DNA of 39,449 nucleotides, taken from contig NZ_JARJLT010000267.1 of NCBI RefSeq assembly GCF_029335315.1, forward strand, positions 1 to 39,449, in the 5' to 3' direction. The translations under genes and the position numbers were made by a program. Every line of letters starts with the position of its first letter. Within the stretch, counting starts at the first letter, position 1. The DNA comes from Pseudomonas citronellolis (lineage in GTDB: Bacteria > Pseudomonadota > Gammaproteobacteria > Pseudomonadales > Pseudomonadaceae). The notes beneath the pieces were generated by a model. The model had not been told where the DNA came from, did no database searches, and saw nothing but the letters and a program-made list of their open reading frames with translations. This document shows, piece after piece, positions 25,049 through 33,067 of the stretch.

Positions 25049-25750
25049 ATGTTTTCCTCATCCAAACTGGTCAATTCAGTGGTTCAGAAGCTGCTGGCCA
25101 CCATCGAGCAGGGACGCTGGGCGGCCGGCCAGATGCTACCCGGGCAGCGTGAGCTGGCCGAGCAGCTGGAAATCAGCCGGCCCAGCCTGCGCGAGGCCAT
25201 CACCGTGCTGGAAACCCTCGGAGTGGTGCGCTCGCTGCCGGGCAAGGGCGTGATGGTGCTGCAACGCGAAGAAGGCGCGCTGCGGGAAATCCGTACGCCG
25301 GCCAGCGTCACCCTGGAAGACGTATTGCAGTTGCGCTACGCCCTGGAGCCCTTCATCGCCGGGCTGGTGGCGCAGAGCATCGACAGCGACTCACTCGGCC
25401 GCCTGCGCCTGCTTCTGCTGGACATGCGCGAAGCGGTGGAGGACGGCCACGACAACGCGGTGGTCGAGGCCTACAACAGCTTCCATCGCAAGCTGGTGGC
25501 GCTGACCTCCAATCCGATCTTTCTCAGCGTCTCGCAGCAGATCGCCGGCGCCCTGGAACAGAGCGACCTGCTCGTCCAGCGCAACGTCGCCCACGCCGAA
25601 GAACTGCTGGCCGAACACGAGGCCATCGTCCGCGCCATCCGCCAGCACGACAGCGAAGGCGCCAGCCAGGCCATGCGGCAGCACATCCTCAATGAGGGCC
25701 TGCGCCTGAACCTGGCGCTGCGGGTACCGGAAGCGGGAGGGGGACGATGA
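25049..25750 (+). CDS. GntR/FadR-family transcriptional regulator (first of two)
   Basis: The 233-residue protein has a GntR winged helix (about residues 5-72), with GQMLPGQRELAEQLEISRPSLREAITVLETLGVVRSLPGKGVMVL. A C-terminal FCD ligand domain follows, with histidines in SFHRKLVALTSNPIF, AEHEAIVRAI and AMRQHILNEGL, the positions used for metal or carboxylate binding. The acidic residue usually four before the first His is Tyr here. An AGGAG ribosome site lies eight bases before the ATG. It follows the symporter on the same strand and overlaps the second GntR gene by 4 bases. It probably represses the symporter until a carboxylate ligand binds; the ligand is unknown. Confidence 0.88.
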   Translation: MFSSSKLVNSVVQKLLATIEQGRWAAGQMLPGQRELAEQLEISRPSLREAITVLETLGVVRSLPGKGVMVLQREEGALREIRTPASVTLEDVLQLRYALEPFIAGLVAQSIDSDSLGRLRLLLLDMREAVEDGHDNAVVEAYNSFHRKLVALTSNPIFLSVSQQIAGALEQSDLLVQRNVAHAEELLAEHEAIVRAIRQHDSEGASQAMRQHILNEGLRLNLALRVPEAGGGR

Positions 25751-26451
25751 GCGACGCCGAGTCGGGACCGCGCCGGCGCGGCCAGGCGCAACTGATCTAC
25801 GAACAGCCGCACGGAGCGATCCTGGCCCGCCGCCTGAGCCCAGCCGCGCCGCTCAGCCAGGAAACCCTCGGGCGGATCTTCCACGCCGGCCCCAGCAGCG
25901 TGCGCCGCGCCTTGCAACGCCTGGCCCGCGAGGGCGCGGTGGAGATGCAACCACGGCGCATGGCCTGCGTCGCGCAACCGAATGCCCAGCGCCTGCGCCA
26001 GCTGCTGGGAACCCGACTGCTGCTGGAGAAGGACATTCTGCGCCAGCTCGCCGGGCGCCTGGACGAGCAGGCACGACAGGAATTGCATGGCTGCATCGAT
26101 GCCGAACTGGCCTGTCTGGAAGGCGACGATCAGGCCGGCCTGCTCGGCCACGCCCAGCGCTTCCACCTGCGCCTCGCGGAACTGACCGGCAGCCCCCTGC
26201 TGCCAGAGCTTCTGCGCCAGCTGCTGGAGCGCATCACGCTGAACATCGCCCTCGGCAGAGGGCAGCCCTACACCGCCGAGGCCTGCCGGCAACAACGAGA
26301 GCTGCTCGACGCCTTGGCGGCCGGCGCGGCGGAACGGGCCTGCGCCTGCCTGGAAGGCTACCTGGGCGGAATCGATCAACGTCTGCGCTTCGCCCCGCCA
26401 CCGACCACCGACCTGCACGCGGCCTTCGCCGGGAAGCTGGCTATTCCTTGA
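25747..26451 (+). CDS. GntR-family regulator with degenerate FCD domain (second of two)
   Basis: The 234-residue protein has a GntR-like helix-turn-helix (about residues 30-75, LSQETLGRIFHAGPSSVRRALQRLAREGAVEMQPRRMA). A helical FCD-like domain follows (about 85-210). Of the usual metal-site residues only His140 (QRFHLRLAELTGSPLL) is kept. The expected second histidine is Gln183 (RQQRELLDALAAG), the third is Tyr205 (CLEGYLGG), and the first acidic residue is Ala136. It may therefore bind no metal or a different ligand. Its ATG overlaps the previous GntR stop (ATGA), so the two are translated together and might form heterodimers. Its 3' end overlaps that of the convergent M23 peptidase gene by 11 bases. 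Confidence 0.82.
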   Translation: MSDAESGPRRRGQAQLIYEQPHGAILARRLSPAAPLSQETLGRIFHAGPSSVRRALQRLAREGAVEMQPRRMACVAQPNAQRLRQLLGTRLLLEKDILRQLAGRLDEQARQELHGCIDAELACLEGDDQAGLLGHAQRFHLRLAELTGSPLLPELLRQLLERITLNIALGRGQPYTAEACRQQRELLDALAAGAAERACACLEGYLGGIDQRLRFAPPPTTDLHAAFAGKLAIP

Positions 26452-27337
26452 CCACCGCGAAGTTCGGCAGCGTGCCGACCGGCTGGGCGAAGTCGTAGGG
26501 GATGGATTCCAGCGCCAGGCCGACGTTGCGCTGCACCACGAAGTGCAGGTGCGGGCCGCTGCTGTTGCCGGTGTTGCCCGAGCGCGCCAGCGGCGTGCCG
26601 ACGTTGACCCGCTGGCCCTCGCTGACCAGCACCGAGCCACGCAGCAGGTGCAGGTAGACGCCCATGGTGCCGTCGTCGTGGAGGATGCGCACGAAGTTGC
26701 CGGAAGGGTTGTTGCCACGCCCGCTCTGGGCATTCTCCACCTTGACCACCATGCCGCCACGCGCGGCCACGATCGGCGTGCCCTCGGGCATGGCGATGTC
26801 CAGCGCGTAGCGGCTCTTGGGGGTGAAGTGGCTGTACTTGCCATTGGCGCCCTGGGTCAGGCGGAACGGCCCGCCGCGCCAGGGCAGCGGATAGCGGAAA
26901 GGCACCGGCTGCAGGCGTGGGTCGCCCAGGGCGTAACGCAGCCTGGGCTTGTACTGCATCGGCCGCGAAGCGTCGCGCGGGCTCAGGGTGGCCAGGCGGA
27001 TCGCCGTGCGCGGCGCCAGCACCCAGCGGATCGGCCGCTCCGGCACGCCCACGGCGTTCTGCGCGGCATTCACGCTCAGCTCCACCTCCACCGGGGCGTA
27101 GAGGTCGTTGCGCACCTGCAGGGTCTCGAAGCCGTCGTGCTTGAGGGTCTGCAGCTTAACCTGCTGCTCCAGGTGCTCGACCATGCGGTCGCGGAAGACG
27201 AACACCTGCGCACCCGACACGGCCTTGTCCGTGTAGGTGACCACGCCATTGGCGTCGGTGTACTTGTAGATGGTCACGGCCGCAGCCGGCCCCGCAGCCA
27301 TCCATAGGCCACAGAGGAAAAAGAAACGCCCTAGCAT
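26441..27337 (-). CDS. Secreted M23-family (LytM) peptidase with DUF4124-like N-terminus
   Basis: The 298-residue protein has a signal peptide (residues 1-20, ending GPAAA). A short DUF4124-like segment follows (VTIYKYTDANGVVTYTDK, 21-38), then a middle region and a C-terminal M23 metallopeptidase domain (about 160-285). The zinc-site residues are His170 (YSHF), Asp180 (ALDIAMPEGTPIVAARGG), His230 (YLHL) and the HLH of GPHLHFVV (His263, His265). Such enzymes cut peptidoglycan cross-bridges or act as scaffolds for amidases. All catalytic residues are present, so activity is plausible. I recall it as conserved (PA5363) next to the response regulator. Its stop overlaps that of the convergent GntR gene by 11 bases. 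Confidence 0.88.
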   Translation of the reverse strand: MLGRFFFLCGLWMAAGPAAAVTIYKYTDANGVVTYTDKAVSGAQVFVFRDRMVEHLEQQVKLQTLKHDGFETLQVRNDLYAPVEVELSVNAAQNAVGVPERPIRWVLAPRTAIRLATLSPRDASRPMQYKPRLRYALGDPRLQPVPFRYPLPWRGGPFRLTQGANGKYSHFTPKSRYALDIAMPEGTPIVAARGGMVVKVENAQSGRGNNPSGNFVRILHDDGTMGVYLHLLRGSVLVSEGQRVNVGTPLARSGNTGNSSGPHLHFVVQRNVGLALESIPYDFAQPVGTLPNFAVVKE

Positions 27338-27377
27338 GCCGACTCTGGTTATAGGTATTCGACGGCAGCAAGACTAG

Positions 27378-27418
27378 CAGCCCGCTCCGGCAGCGGCGAG
27401 CCGCCGGCCGTCGGGCTG
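27378..27418 (-). terminator. Possible terminator of the response-regulator gene
   Basis: A long imperfect stem-loop is closed by CAGCCCG / CGGGCTG on the minus strand, between the response regulator stop and the peptidase start. No T run follows, so termination is uncertain. Confidence 0.35.
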
Positions 27419-27449
27419 TGAAGCAGTGCGGGTTTGCCCGGGCGGCGCC

Positions 27450-28346
27450 TCAGGCGCCGGGGACGTAGTGCTTCTGCGTGCTGCCGCGAGCGATCAGGCG
27501 CGACAGGTAGTCGAGCTTCTGCGGGTCCTGGTCGACGAAGCGCAGCAACAGCAGCAGCCACTCGCTGTCCGGCTTGGGCTCCAGCGCCGCCACCGAATGC
27601 AGGTAGCCGTTGAGGCGCGCCACTTCGTTGTCTTCCTCGAGGTCCAGCACCGCCGTTTCCAGCACCTGCGGCAGGGCCTGGCCACGCTTCACCACCAGTT
27701 GCGCTTCCTTCAGGCTCAAGCCACGGATCACGCACGGCAGGCTGGCATTGGGCAGGCGCAGCTGGCCCTGGCCCTTGCCCTGGGGAGCGGCGCGCGACGC
27801 AGTCGCGGGCGCGGCGGCAGGCGCCGGACGCGGGGCTGCGGGGGCGGGGCTCGCGGCGGGGCGTAACACTTCGGCCTTGCCCCCGGTGAGGGCCGCGAGG
27901 GAGTCGTTCGGCGGGCCGCCAGCCAGCGTGCGCTGCGGCGCCGAAGCGGCCAGCTGTTCGAGCTTGCCGCTGCGGCTCAACGCCTTGCGGACCTTGCTCA
28001 CCAGCTGGTCGTTGGAGAAAGGCTTGCCGATGAAATCGGAAACCCCGGCCTGGATGGCCTGGACCACGTTTTCCTTGTCGCCTCGACTGGTCACCATGAT
28101 GAAGGGAACGTCCTTCAGCGGCGCCTGCGCCCGGCACCAGCCGAGCAGCTCGATACCGGACATCTCCGGCATTTCCCAATCGCAGAGGATAAGGTCGACC
28201 GCCTGGCGAGCGAGGTGCTGCTGGGCCTTGCGTCCGTTCACTGCCTCTTCGATGCGCAGACCCGGAAAATGGTCGCGCAAGCCCTTCTTCACCAGGTCGC
28301 GGATGAAGGGTGCATCATCCACGACCAGTACACTGACCTTGCTCAT
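27450..28346 (-). CDS. Response regulator with unrecognised C-terminal domain
   Basis: The 298-residue protein has a complete N-terminal receiver domain: acidic Asp10/Asp11, phosphoacceptor Asp55 in LILCDWEMPEMSG, MVTSRGDKEN and IGKPFSNDQL with the conserved Lys. A Pro/Ala-rich linker (about 155-190) follows. The C-terminal domain of about 100 residues (LPCVIRGLSLKEAQLVVKRG ... LHSVAAL ... WLLLLRFVDQDPQKLDYLSRLIARGS) shows no helix-turn-helix. It faintly recalls a PilZ fold but lacks the RxxxR c-di-GMP motif, so this is only a suggestion. No kinase gene is adjacent. I recall a homologue, PA5364, in P. aeruginosa. It is probably not a DNA-binding regulator. Confidence 0.85.
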   Translation of the reverse strand: MSKVSVLVVDDAPFIRDLVKKGLRDHFPGLRIEEAVNGRKAQQHLARQAVDLILCDWEMPEMSGIELLGWCRAQAPLKDVPFIMVTSRGDKENVVQAIQAGVSDFIGKPFSNDQLVSKVRKALSRSGKLEQLAASAPQRTLAGGPPNDSLAALTGGKAEVLRPAASPAPAAPRPAPAAAPATASRAAPQGKGQGQLRLPNASLPCVIRGLSLKEAQLVVKRGQALPQVLETAVLDLEEDNEVARLNGYLHSVAALEPKPDSEWLLLLLRFVDQDPQKLDYLSRLIARGSTQKHYVPGA

Positions 28347-28435
28347 CGCTTGCTCCCTGGAACGTCAAGGCGAAGGATAGCCTCGGGCGCTGGCAGGATG
28401 CCATTCCGACGTGACCGGTCGGCCACTTCCGCTAA

Positions 28436-29749
28436 TCAATCCAGCGCTCGCCCGGCGGTTTCCGGCGCCATCCGCAACCCCGCCAGGCATAGCAGGAGCG
28501 CGCCTAGCAGGTACCAGGCCGGCGCGTTCGGGCTGCCGGTGAGGTCGATCAGCCCGGCGGCGAAGAACTGCGCGAAGCCACCGAACACCGCGACGCCGAC
28601 ACAGTAGGTGACCGACAGGCCGGTCGCGCGGATCGCCGTCGGGAACAGCTCCGGCAGGATCGCCAGGGACGCCACCATGCCATAGGTCAGCGGGATGTTG
28701 AGCAGCCCCACGACCAACAGCAGCAGGCCGATGCTGGGCCAGTGGTTGAGCAGCATGAACGCCGGGTAGGTCGCCAGCAGCAGGATCGGCAGCGGCCAGA
28801 AGATCGAGCGGCGCCGGCCGATGCGGTCGCTCAGGCGCCCGGCATGGGGCGCCAGCAGCAGCGACGGCAGGCTGCTCACCAGCGCGGCCCAGGTGGCGAC
28901 GCCCAGCGGCATGCCCAGCACGCTGATAGCGTGGTTGGCCAGGTAGAACTGGGTGATGTAGACCGGCACCGAGACGCCGATCACCAGCAGCACGCCGGTG
29001 AGCAGCTGCCGTGGGTGCCGGCACAGCAGCGCCAGGCCGCCTTCCCGCCCCTGTCCGCTGGCGCCCTGGGCGGCGGCGACCGGCAGGGTTTCCTCCAGGC
29101 GGTGACGGATGTATTCGCTGACCGGGATGGCCAGGATGCCCACCGCGAAGACCGCTCGCCAGCCCCAGCTGTCCATGGCCTCGGGGCTCAGCAGGTTGCT
29201 CAGCGTCAGCACCACCAGCGCACCCATGATGGTGCCCAGGCTCTGGCTGAACACCTGCCAGCTGCAGTAGTAGGCCCGCGAGCCCGAGCCGGCGTACTCC
29301 ATCAGGATGGTGGTGGCGGTGCCCACCTGGCCGCCCACGGCGAAGCCCTGCAGCAGGCGCGCGACTATGATCACCAGCGGCCCGACCAACCCGGCCTGGG
29401 CATAGGTCGGCGCCACGGTGAACAGCAGCGCGCCCAGGGCCATCAGCCACAGCGTCAGGCGCATGGCCGCCTTGCGTCCGGCACGGTCGGCGTACAGGCC
29501 GATCAGCAGGCCGCCGAGCGGACGCATGACGAAGCCGGTGCCGAACACCGCGAAGGACAGCATCAGCGACGTCAACGGGTTTTCCCCGAAGGGGAAGAAC
29601 AGCCGCGCCATCAGCGTGGCCAGCAGGCTGTAGACGAGGAAGTCGTAGAACTCCAGGGCGTTGCCCAGGCACACGGCGGCAATGGCGCGGGTGCGCCCGG
29701 TACGGGAAGGTTCGGCACTCGCGGCGAAGGAAGTCGTTCTTGTTGTCAT
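28436..29749 (-). CDS. MFS transporter of the metabolite:H+ symporter (MHS) family
   Basis: The 437-residue protein has about twelve hydrophobic helices. It shows MHS signatures: LGNALEFYDFLVYSLLATLMARLFFP in helix 1, GTGFVMRPLGGLLIGLYADRAGRKAAM in the first loop, and RLLQGFAVGGQVGTATTILMEYAGSGSRAY in helix 4-5. SDRIGRRRSIFWP lies in the central half. Members take up citrate, betaine, ketoglutarate and other acids with protons. The ATG at 29749 is chosen because the upstream frame to 29890 overlaps the hydrolase gene. It starts 25 bases after the M20D hydrolase stop on the same strand. The pair suggests import and then cleavage of an acylated or amidated amino-acid compound. Confidence 0.88.
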   Translation of the reverse strand: MTTRTTSFAASAEPSRTGRTRAIAAVCLGNALEFYDFLVYSLLATLMARLFFPFGENPLTSLMLSFAVFGTGFVMRPLGGLLIGLYADRAGRKAAMRLTLWLMALGALLFTVAPTYAQAGLVGPLVIIVARLLQGFAVGGQVGTATTILMEYAGSGSRAYYCSWQVFSQSLGTIMGALVVLTLSNLLSPEAMDSWGWRAVFAVGILAIPVSEYIRHRLEETLPVAAAQGASGQGREGGLALLCRHPRQLLTGVLLVIGVSVPVYITQFYLANHAISVLGMPLGVATWAALVSSLPSLLLAPHAGRLSDRIGRRRSIFWPLPILLLATYPAFMLLNHWPSIGLLLLVVGLLNIPLTYGMVASLAILPELFPTAIRATGLSVTYCVGVAVFGGFAQFFAAGLIDLTGSPNAPAWYLLGALLLCLAGLRMAPETAGRALD

Positions 29750-29774
29750 CTCGGGAGTCCTCGCGAGGCGGCGT

Positions 29775-30950
29775 TCAGGCCAGGAAGCGCTGCGCCAACC
29801 GGACCCAGAAGGTCGCGCCCAGCGGCAGGATGCGGTCGTTGAAGTCGTACCCGGGGTTGTGTACCGCGCAGCCGCCCTCGCCGTCGCCATTGCCGATCAT
29901 CAGGTAGCAGCCGGGCACCTGCTCCAGCCAGAAGGCGAAGTCCTCGCTGGCATGGATGGGCCGCGGCTCGGGCTCCAGGCCGCCCTCGCCGAGCCAGTCG
30001 AGCACCAGCTCACGGACCAGCCCGGCGCAGCCGGAATCGTTGACCAGCACCGGGTAACCATCCGCGTTGACCAGGACTTCGGCGCGGGCGCCGAAGCTGG
30101 CGGCCTGTTGCCACGCCAACTCATGGATGCGCCGCAGCAGCAGTTCGCGCACCTGCGGGCTCAGCGCGCGCACGCTCAGGCGCAGTTCGGCGCGGTCTGG
30201 AATGACGTTGGCGGCGTCGCCGGCGAGAAAGGCGCCCACGGTCAGCACCGCCACCTCGGACGGCGGCACGTTGCGCGATACCAGGGTCTGCAGGGCGCTG
30301 ACCAGCGCCGCGCCGGCCAGGATCGGGTCAACCGTCTGCTCGGGCATGGCGCCGTGGCCGCCGCGGCCGTGAATGAGAATGGTCACGTCGTCGGCCGAGG
30401 CCATGCACGGCCCCGGCATGACCATGAAGCGGCCTTCGGCCAGGCCCGGCAGGTTATGCATGGCGAACAGGGCGTCACAGGGGAAGCGCTCCAGCAGGCC
30501 CTCTTCGAGCATGCGCTTGGCCCCGGAGCCGCCATGGCCTTCCTCGGCGGGCTGGAAGAACAGGTGCAGGGTGCCGCGCCAGCTGCGCTCACGGGCCAGC
30601 TCGCAGGCCGCGGCCAGAAGCATGGCGGTATGCCCGTCGTGCCCGCAGGCGTGCATCTTGCCGGGCACCCGGCTGCTCCAGGGTTGCCCGCTGCGCTCGT
30701 GGATCGGCAGCGCATCCAGCTCGGCACGCAGGCCCAGCACCGGGCCGGGGCCGCTGCGCAGCGTGGCTATCACCCCGGTGCCGGCCATCTCGGCGATCTC
30801 GTAGCCCCAGGCGCACAGCCGTTCGATGACCCGCTCGCGGGTGGAGAACTCTTCGAAACCCAACTCGGGTTCGGCGTGGATGGCCCGGCGCAGTTCGACC
30901 ATTTCCGGGACGATGGCGGCTATGCCCGGCGCGATGCAGGCTCTGTTCAT
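29775..30950 (-). CDS. M20D-family amidohydrolase (hippurate/IAA-amino-acid hydrolase type)
   Basis: The 391-residue enzyme is a binuclear metal amidohydrolase of the M20D group, which frees amino acids from N-acyl conjugates. Metal and catalytic residues are Cys102, His104 and His107 (HACGHDGH), Glu136-Glu137 (QPAEEGHGG), the histidine in AMHNLPG, and the C-terminal HNPGYDFND. The dimerisation (bacterial exopeptidase) domain is present at about 185-300 (HGRGGHGAMPEQTVDP). There is no signal peptide, so it acts in the cytoplasm on imported substrate. It is first in a two-gene operon with the MFS transporter and divergent from a LysR regulator. The acyl group and amino acid cannot be told from sequence. 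Confidence 0.9.
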   Translation of the reverse strand: MNRACIAPGIAAIVPEMVELRRAIHAEPELGFEEFSTRERVIERLCAWGYEIAEMAGTGVIATLRSGPGPVLGLRAELDALPIHERSGQPWSSRVPGKMHACGHDGHTAMLLAAACELARERSWRGTLHLFFQPAEEGHGGSGAKRMLEEGLLERFPCDALFAMHNLPGLAEGRFMVMPGPCMASADDVTILIHGRGGHGAMPEQTVDPILAGAALVSALQTLVSRNVPPSEVAVLTVGAFLAGDAANVIPDRAELRLSVRALSPQVRELLLRRIHELAWQQAASFGARAEVLVNADGYPVLVNDSGCAGLVRELVLDWLGEGGLEPEPRPIHASEDFAFWLEQVPGCYLMIGNGDGEGGCAVHNPGYDFNDRILPLGATFWVRLAQRFLA

Positions 30951-31068
30951 CGACTTGCTCCTGTTTTTCTTGTGGGATTGGACTGGATCGACACCCGTGA
31001 CCGGCCGGCACCTTGGGTGAGGAGTACCTTAGCGACGGCGCCGCATGCGCATAAGCCAAAAAAATGTT

Positions 31069-31079
31069 GTCGTGACGAC
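31069..31079. promoter_or_regulatory. Candidate LysR-type operator between the hydrolase and lysR genes
   Basis: GTCGTGACGAC is an 11-bp inverted repeat (GTCGT-N-ACGAC) in the 156-bp divergent gap, 29 bases upstream of the LysR start. It is the only clear dyad there. LysR proteins usually need longer T-N11-A sites, so the assignment is tentative. Confidence 0.3.
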
Positions 31080-31106
31080 CTCCAGTATTCGGAGGGGAGG
31101 CGAGCG

Positions 31107-32057
31107 TTGAAACTGCATCAGTTGCACGCGTTGATAGCCGTGGCCGACGGCGGCGGCATCCGCGCCGCGGCCCGTGGCCTGGGCCTCAGCCAGGCCGCGG
31201 TGACCCGCGCCCTGCGCGAACTGGAAGAGGAACAGGGACTGCCGCTGCTGATGCGCCACGCCGGCGGCGCCCGGCTGACCACCGCCGGCCAGGTGCTGCT
31301 GCCCCGCGCCCGGCAGGTCGCCACCCAGCTGGACAGCGCCCGCCAGGAACTGGCCGCCCTGCGCGGCGAAGGCGCGGCAACGCTGTGCGTAGGCGTTACC
31401 CCATGGTTCGGCCAGACCTTGCTGGGCAACGCCCTGCAGGCCTTCCGCAGGGACATGCCGCAGGTCCATCTGGAACTGTACGAGGGACTGCAGGCGGTGA
31501 TCCTGCCGCTGCTGCGCACGGGGCGCATGCAGTTCGCCCTGAGCCCGACGTGCATTCTCCCGGGCGCGGAGTTCGTGCATCAGCCGCTGGCGTACTACCG
31601 CATGCAGGTGGTGGCCCGCAACGGCCATCCGTTGGCCGGGGCGCGCTCACTCAGGCAGTTGCTGGAGGTCGACTGGACGATGAACTTCACCACCGACCGC
31701 TATGCCGAAACCACCCACGAGCTGTTCGGCCAACACGGCCTGCAGATCGCTCGCGAGCGCATCGTCTGCGCCCATTCCGCGGGCATGCTGAGCAGCCTGA
31801 TCGTCGACACCGGCCTGCTCGGCTACGCACCGCAGCCGATGACGCTCTGCGAACCGCTGCGTAGCGGCGCACGGGCCCTGGCGCTGGAAGAGCCATTGGC
31901 GGATGGGGACATCAGCATCATCCGCCTGCGTGACCAGGGGCTGGACGCGACCTCCAGGCATTTCGTCCACTGCCTGCAGCAGGCGCTGAAAGACAACAGC
32001 CACGCCCGCGACCCCGCGGGCCGACAGCTGGCGCAAATGCTGAGGCTGAATTTCTGA
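31107..32057 (+). CDS. LysR-family transcriptional regulator of the MFS/M20D operon
   Basis: The 316-residue regulator starts at TTG (31107). The choice is backed by a very strong GGAGGGGAGG ribosome site nearby, and MKLHQLHALIAVADGGGIRAAARGLGLSQAAVTRALRELEEEQG is a classic LysR N-terminus. The helix-turn-helix lies at residues about 17-45. The co-inducer domain (about 90-300) includes FRRDMPQVHLELYEGL and a FALSPTCILPG segment. Its GIRAAARGLGLSQAAVTRAL differs slightly from the usual SxxxAA pattern (GGIRAAA), a variant seen in TsaR/AbgR-like regulators of aromatic or amide catabolism. It is divergent from the M20D-MFS operon and probably activates it. Confidence 0.9.
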   Translation: MKLHQLHALIAVADGGGIRAAARGLGLSQAAVTRALRELEEEQGLPLLMRHAGGARLTTAGQVLLPRARQVATQLDSARQELAALRGEGAATLCVGVTPWFGQTLLGNALQAFRRDMPQVHLELYEGLQAVILPLLRTGRMQFALSPTCILPGAEFVHQPLAYYRMQVVARNGHPLAGARSLRQLLEVDWTMNFTTDRYAETTHELFGQHGLQIARERIVCAHSAGMLSSLIVDTGLLGYAPQPMTLCEPLRSGARALALEEPLADGDISIIRLRDQGLDATSRHFVHCLQQALKDNSHARDPAGRQLAQMLRLNF

Positions 32058-32148
32058 GCGACAGACCCGGCTCGCGCCTACAAAGAGCACCTCGGCTCAG
32101 TCGGCAAGGCAGGCGCTCACCCCATCCTACGAAGAGGACTTGTGCTGC

Positions 32149-32237
32149 CGTAGGGCGAATAACCGTTCGCGGTTATCCGCCGCAGCCCTGGTGCGGGAGC
32201 CAGCGGCGGATAGCGCCTGGGGCGTCATGCGCCCTAC
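32149..32237. repeat. 89-bp cruciform repeat between lysR and phoU ends
   Basis: Nested inverted repeats pair GTAGGGCGAAT with ATGCGCCCTAC outside and ATCCGCCGC with GCGGCGGAT inside. The left arm holds its own hairpin (ATAACCG-TTCG-CGGTTAT). It is of the GTAGGGCG...CGCCCTAC class common in Pseudomonas. It sits between converging genes and could terminate both. Confidence 0.75.
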
Positions 32238-32249
32238 AGCCGGTGCGGC

Positions 32250-32978
32250 TCAGCTGTCGGACTTGCCCTGCACTTCTTCTTTCATGCGGGTCAGACCGAT
32301 GTGGCGAACGTCGGTGCCACGCACCAGGTAGATCACCAGTTCGGCGATGTTGCGCGCGTGGTCGCCGATGCGTTCCAGCGAGCGCAGCACCCAGATGACG
32401 TTGAGCACGCGGGAGATCGCCCGCGGATCTTCCATCATGTAGGTCACCAGCTCGCGCAGGGCGGTCTTGTATTCGCGGTCGACGGTCTTGTCGTACTGCG
32501 CCACCGACAGCGCCAGGTCGGCGTCGAAGCGGGCGAAGGCGTCCAGCGCCTCCTGCACCATCTTGCGCACCTGGCCGCCGATATGACGGACCTCGACGTA
32601 ACCGCGCGGCGACTCGCCTTCCTCGCACAGCTGGATGGCGCGGCGGGCGATCTTCGAGGCTTCGTCGCCGATGCGCTCGAGGTCGATCACCGATTTGGAG
32701 ATGCTGATGATCAGGCGCAGGTCGGAAGCGGCCGGCTGGCGGCGAGCGAGGATGCGCAGGCATTCCTCGTCGATGTTGCGCTCCATCTGGTTGATCTGGT
32801 CGTCGATCTCGCGCACCTGCTGGGCGAGGCCGGAATCGGCGTCGATCAGCGCGGTCACCGCGTCGTTGACCTGCTTTTCCACCAGCCCGCCCATGGCCAG
32901 GAGGTGGCTGCGCACGTCCTCCAGCTCGGCGTTGAACTGCTGGGAGATGTGATGGCTCAGACTTTCTTTGTTGATCAT
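32250..32978 (-). CDS. phoU: PhoU, phosphate-signalling repressor protein
   Basis: The 242-residue all-helical protein has two PhoU repeats of about 100 residues each, starting near residues 15 and 120. The metal-cluster motifs are ERNIDEECLRILARRQP (first repeat) and its pair VDREYKTALRELVTYMMEDPRAISRVLNVIWVLRSLERIGDHARNIAE, where the ERIGDHARNIAE motif is diagnostic. The first repeat has ERIGDEASKIA. PhoU links the Pst transporter to PhoR and keeps the Pho regulon off when phosphate is plentiful. It is the last gene of the pst operon, 89 bases after pstB, with a small CGCCGC-TTC-GCGGCG hairpin (33043-33057) in the gap that may tune its level. Confidence 0.97.
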   Translation of the reverse strand: MINKESLSHHISQQFNAELEDVRSHLLAMGGLVEKQVNDAVTALIDADSGLAQQVREIDDQINQMERNIDEECLRILARRQPAASDLRLIISISKSVIDLERIGDEASKIARRAIQLCEEGESPRGYVEVRHIGGQVRKMVQEALDAFARFDADLALSVAQYDKTVDREYKTALRELVTYMMEDPRAISRVLNVIWVLRSLERIGDHARNIAELVIYLVRGTDVRHIGLTRMKEEVQGKSDS

Positions 32979-33067
32979 GATGTGGTTTCGCTCCGCGAAA
33001 GCTGCAGGCTAAGCGCCAAAGGTTGCAATTTGATGATGCGACCGCCGCTTCGCGGCGCCGGACGCCG

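Noticed and set aside
29661-31106. Long upstream extension of the LysR frame to 29661
   Set aside because: The extension is antisense to the hydrolase and transporter genes. The TTG at 31107 with a strong ribosome site begins a standard LysR protein.
23295-32057. Genomic island carried by a mobile element
   Set aside because: No integrase, transposase, tRNA or direct-repeat border is seen, and base composition looks like the neighbours. It is treated as two gene-block insertions of unknown mechanism.
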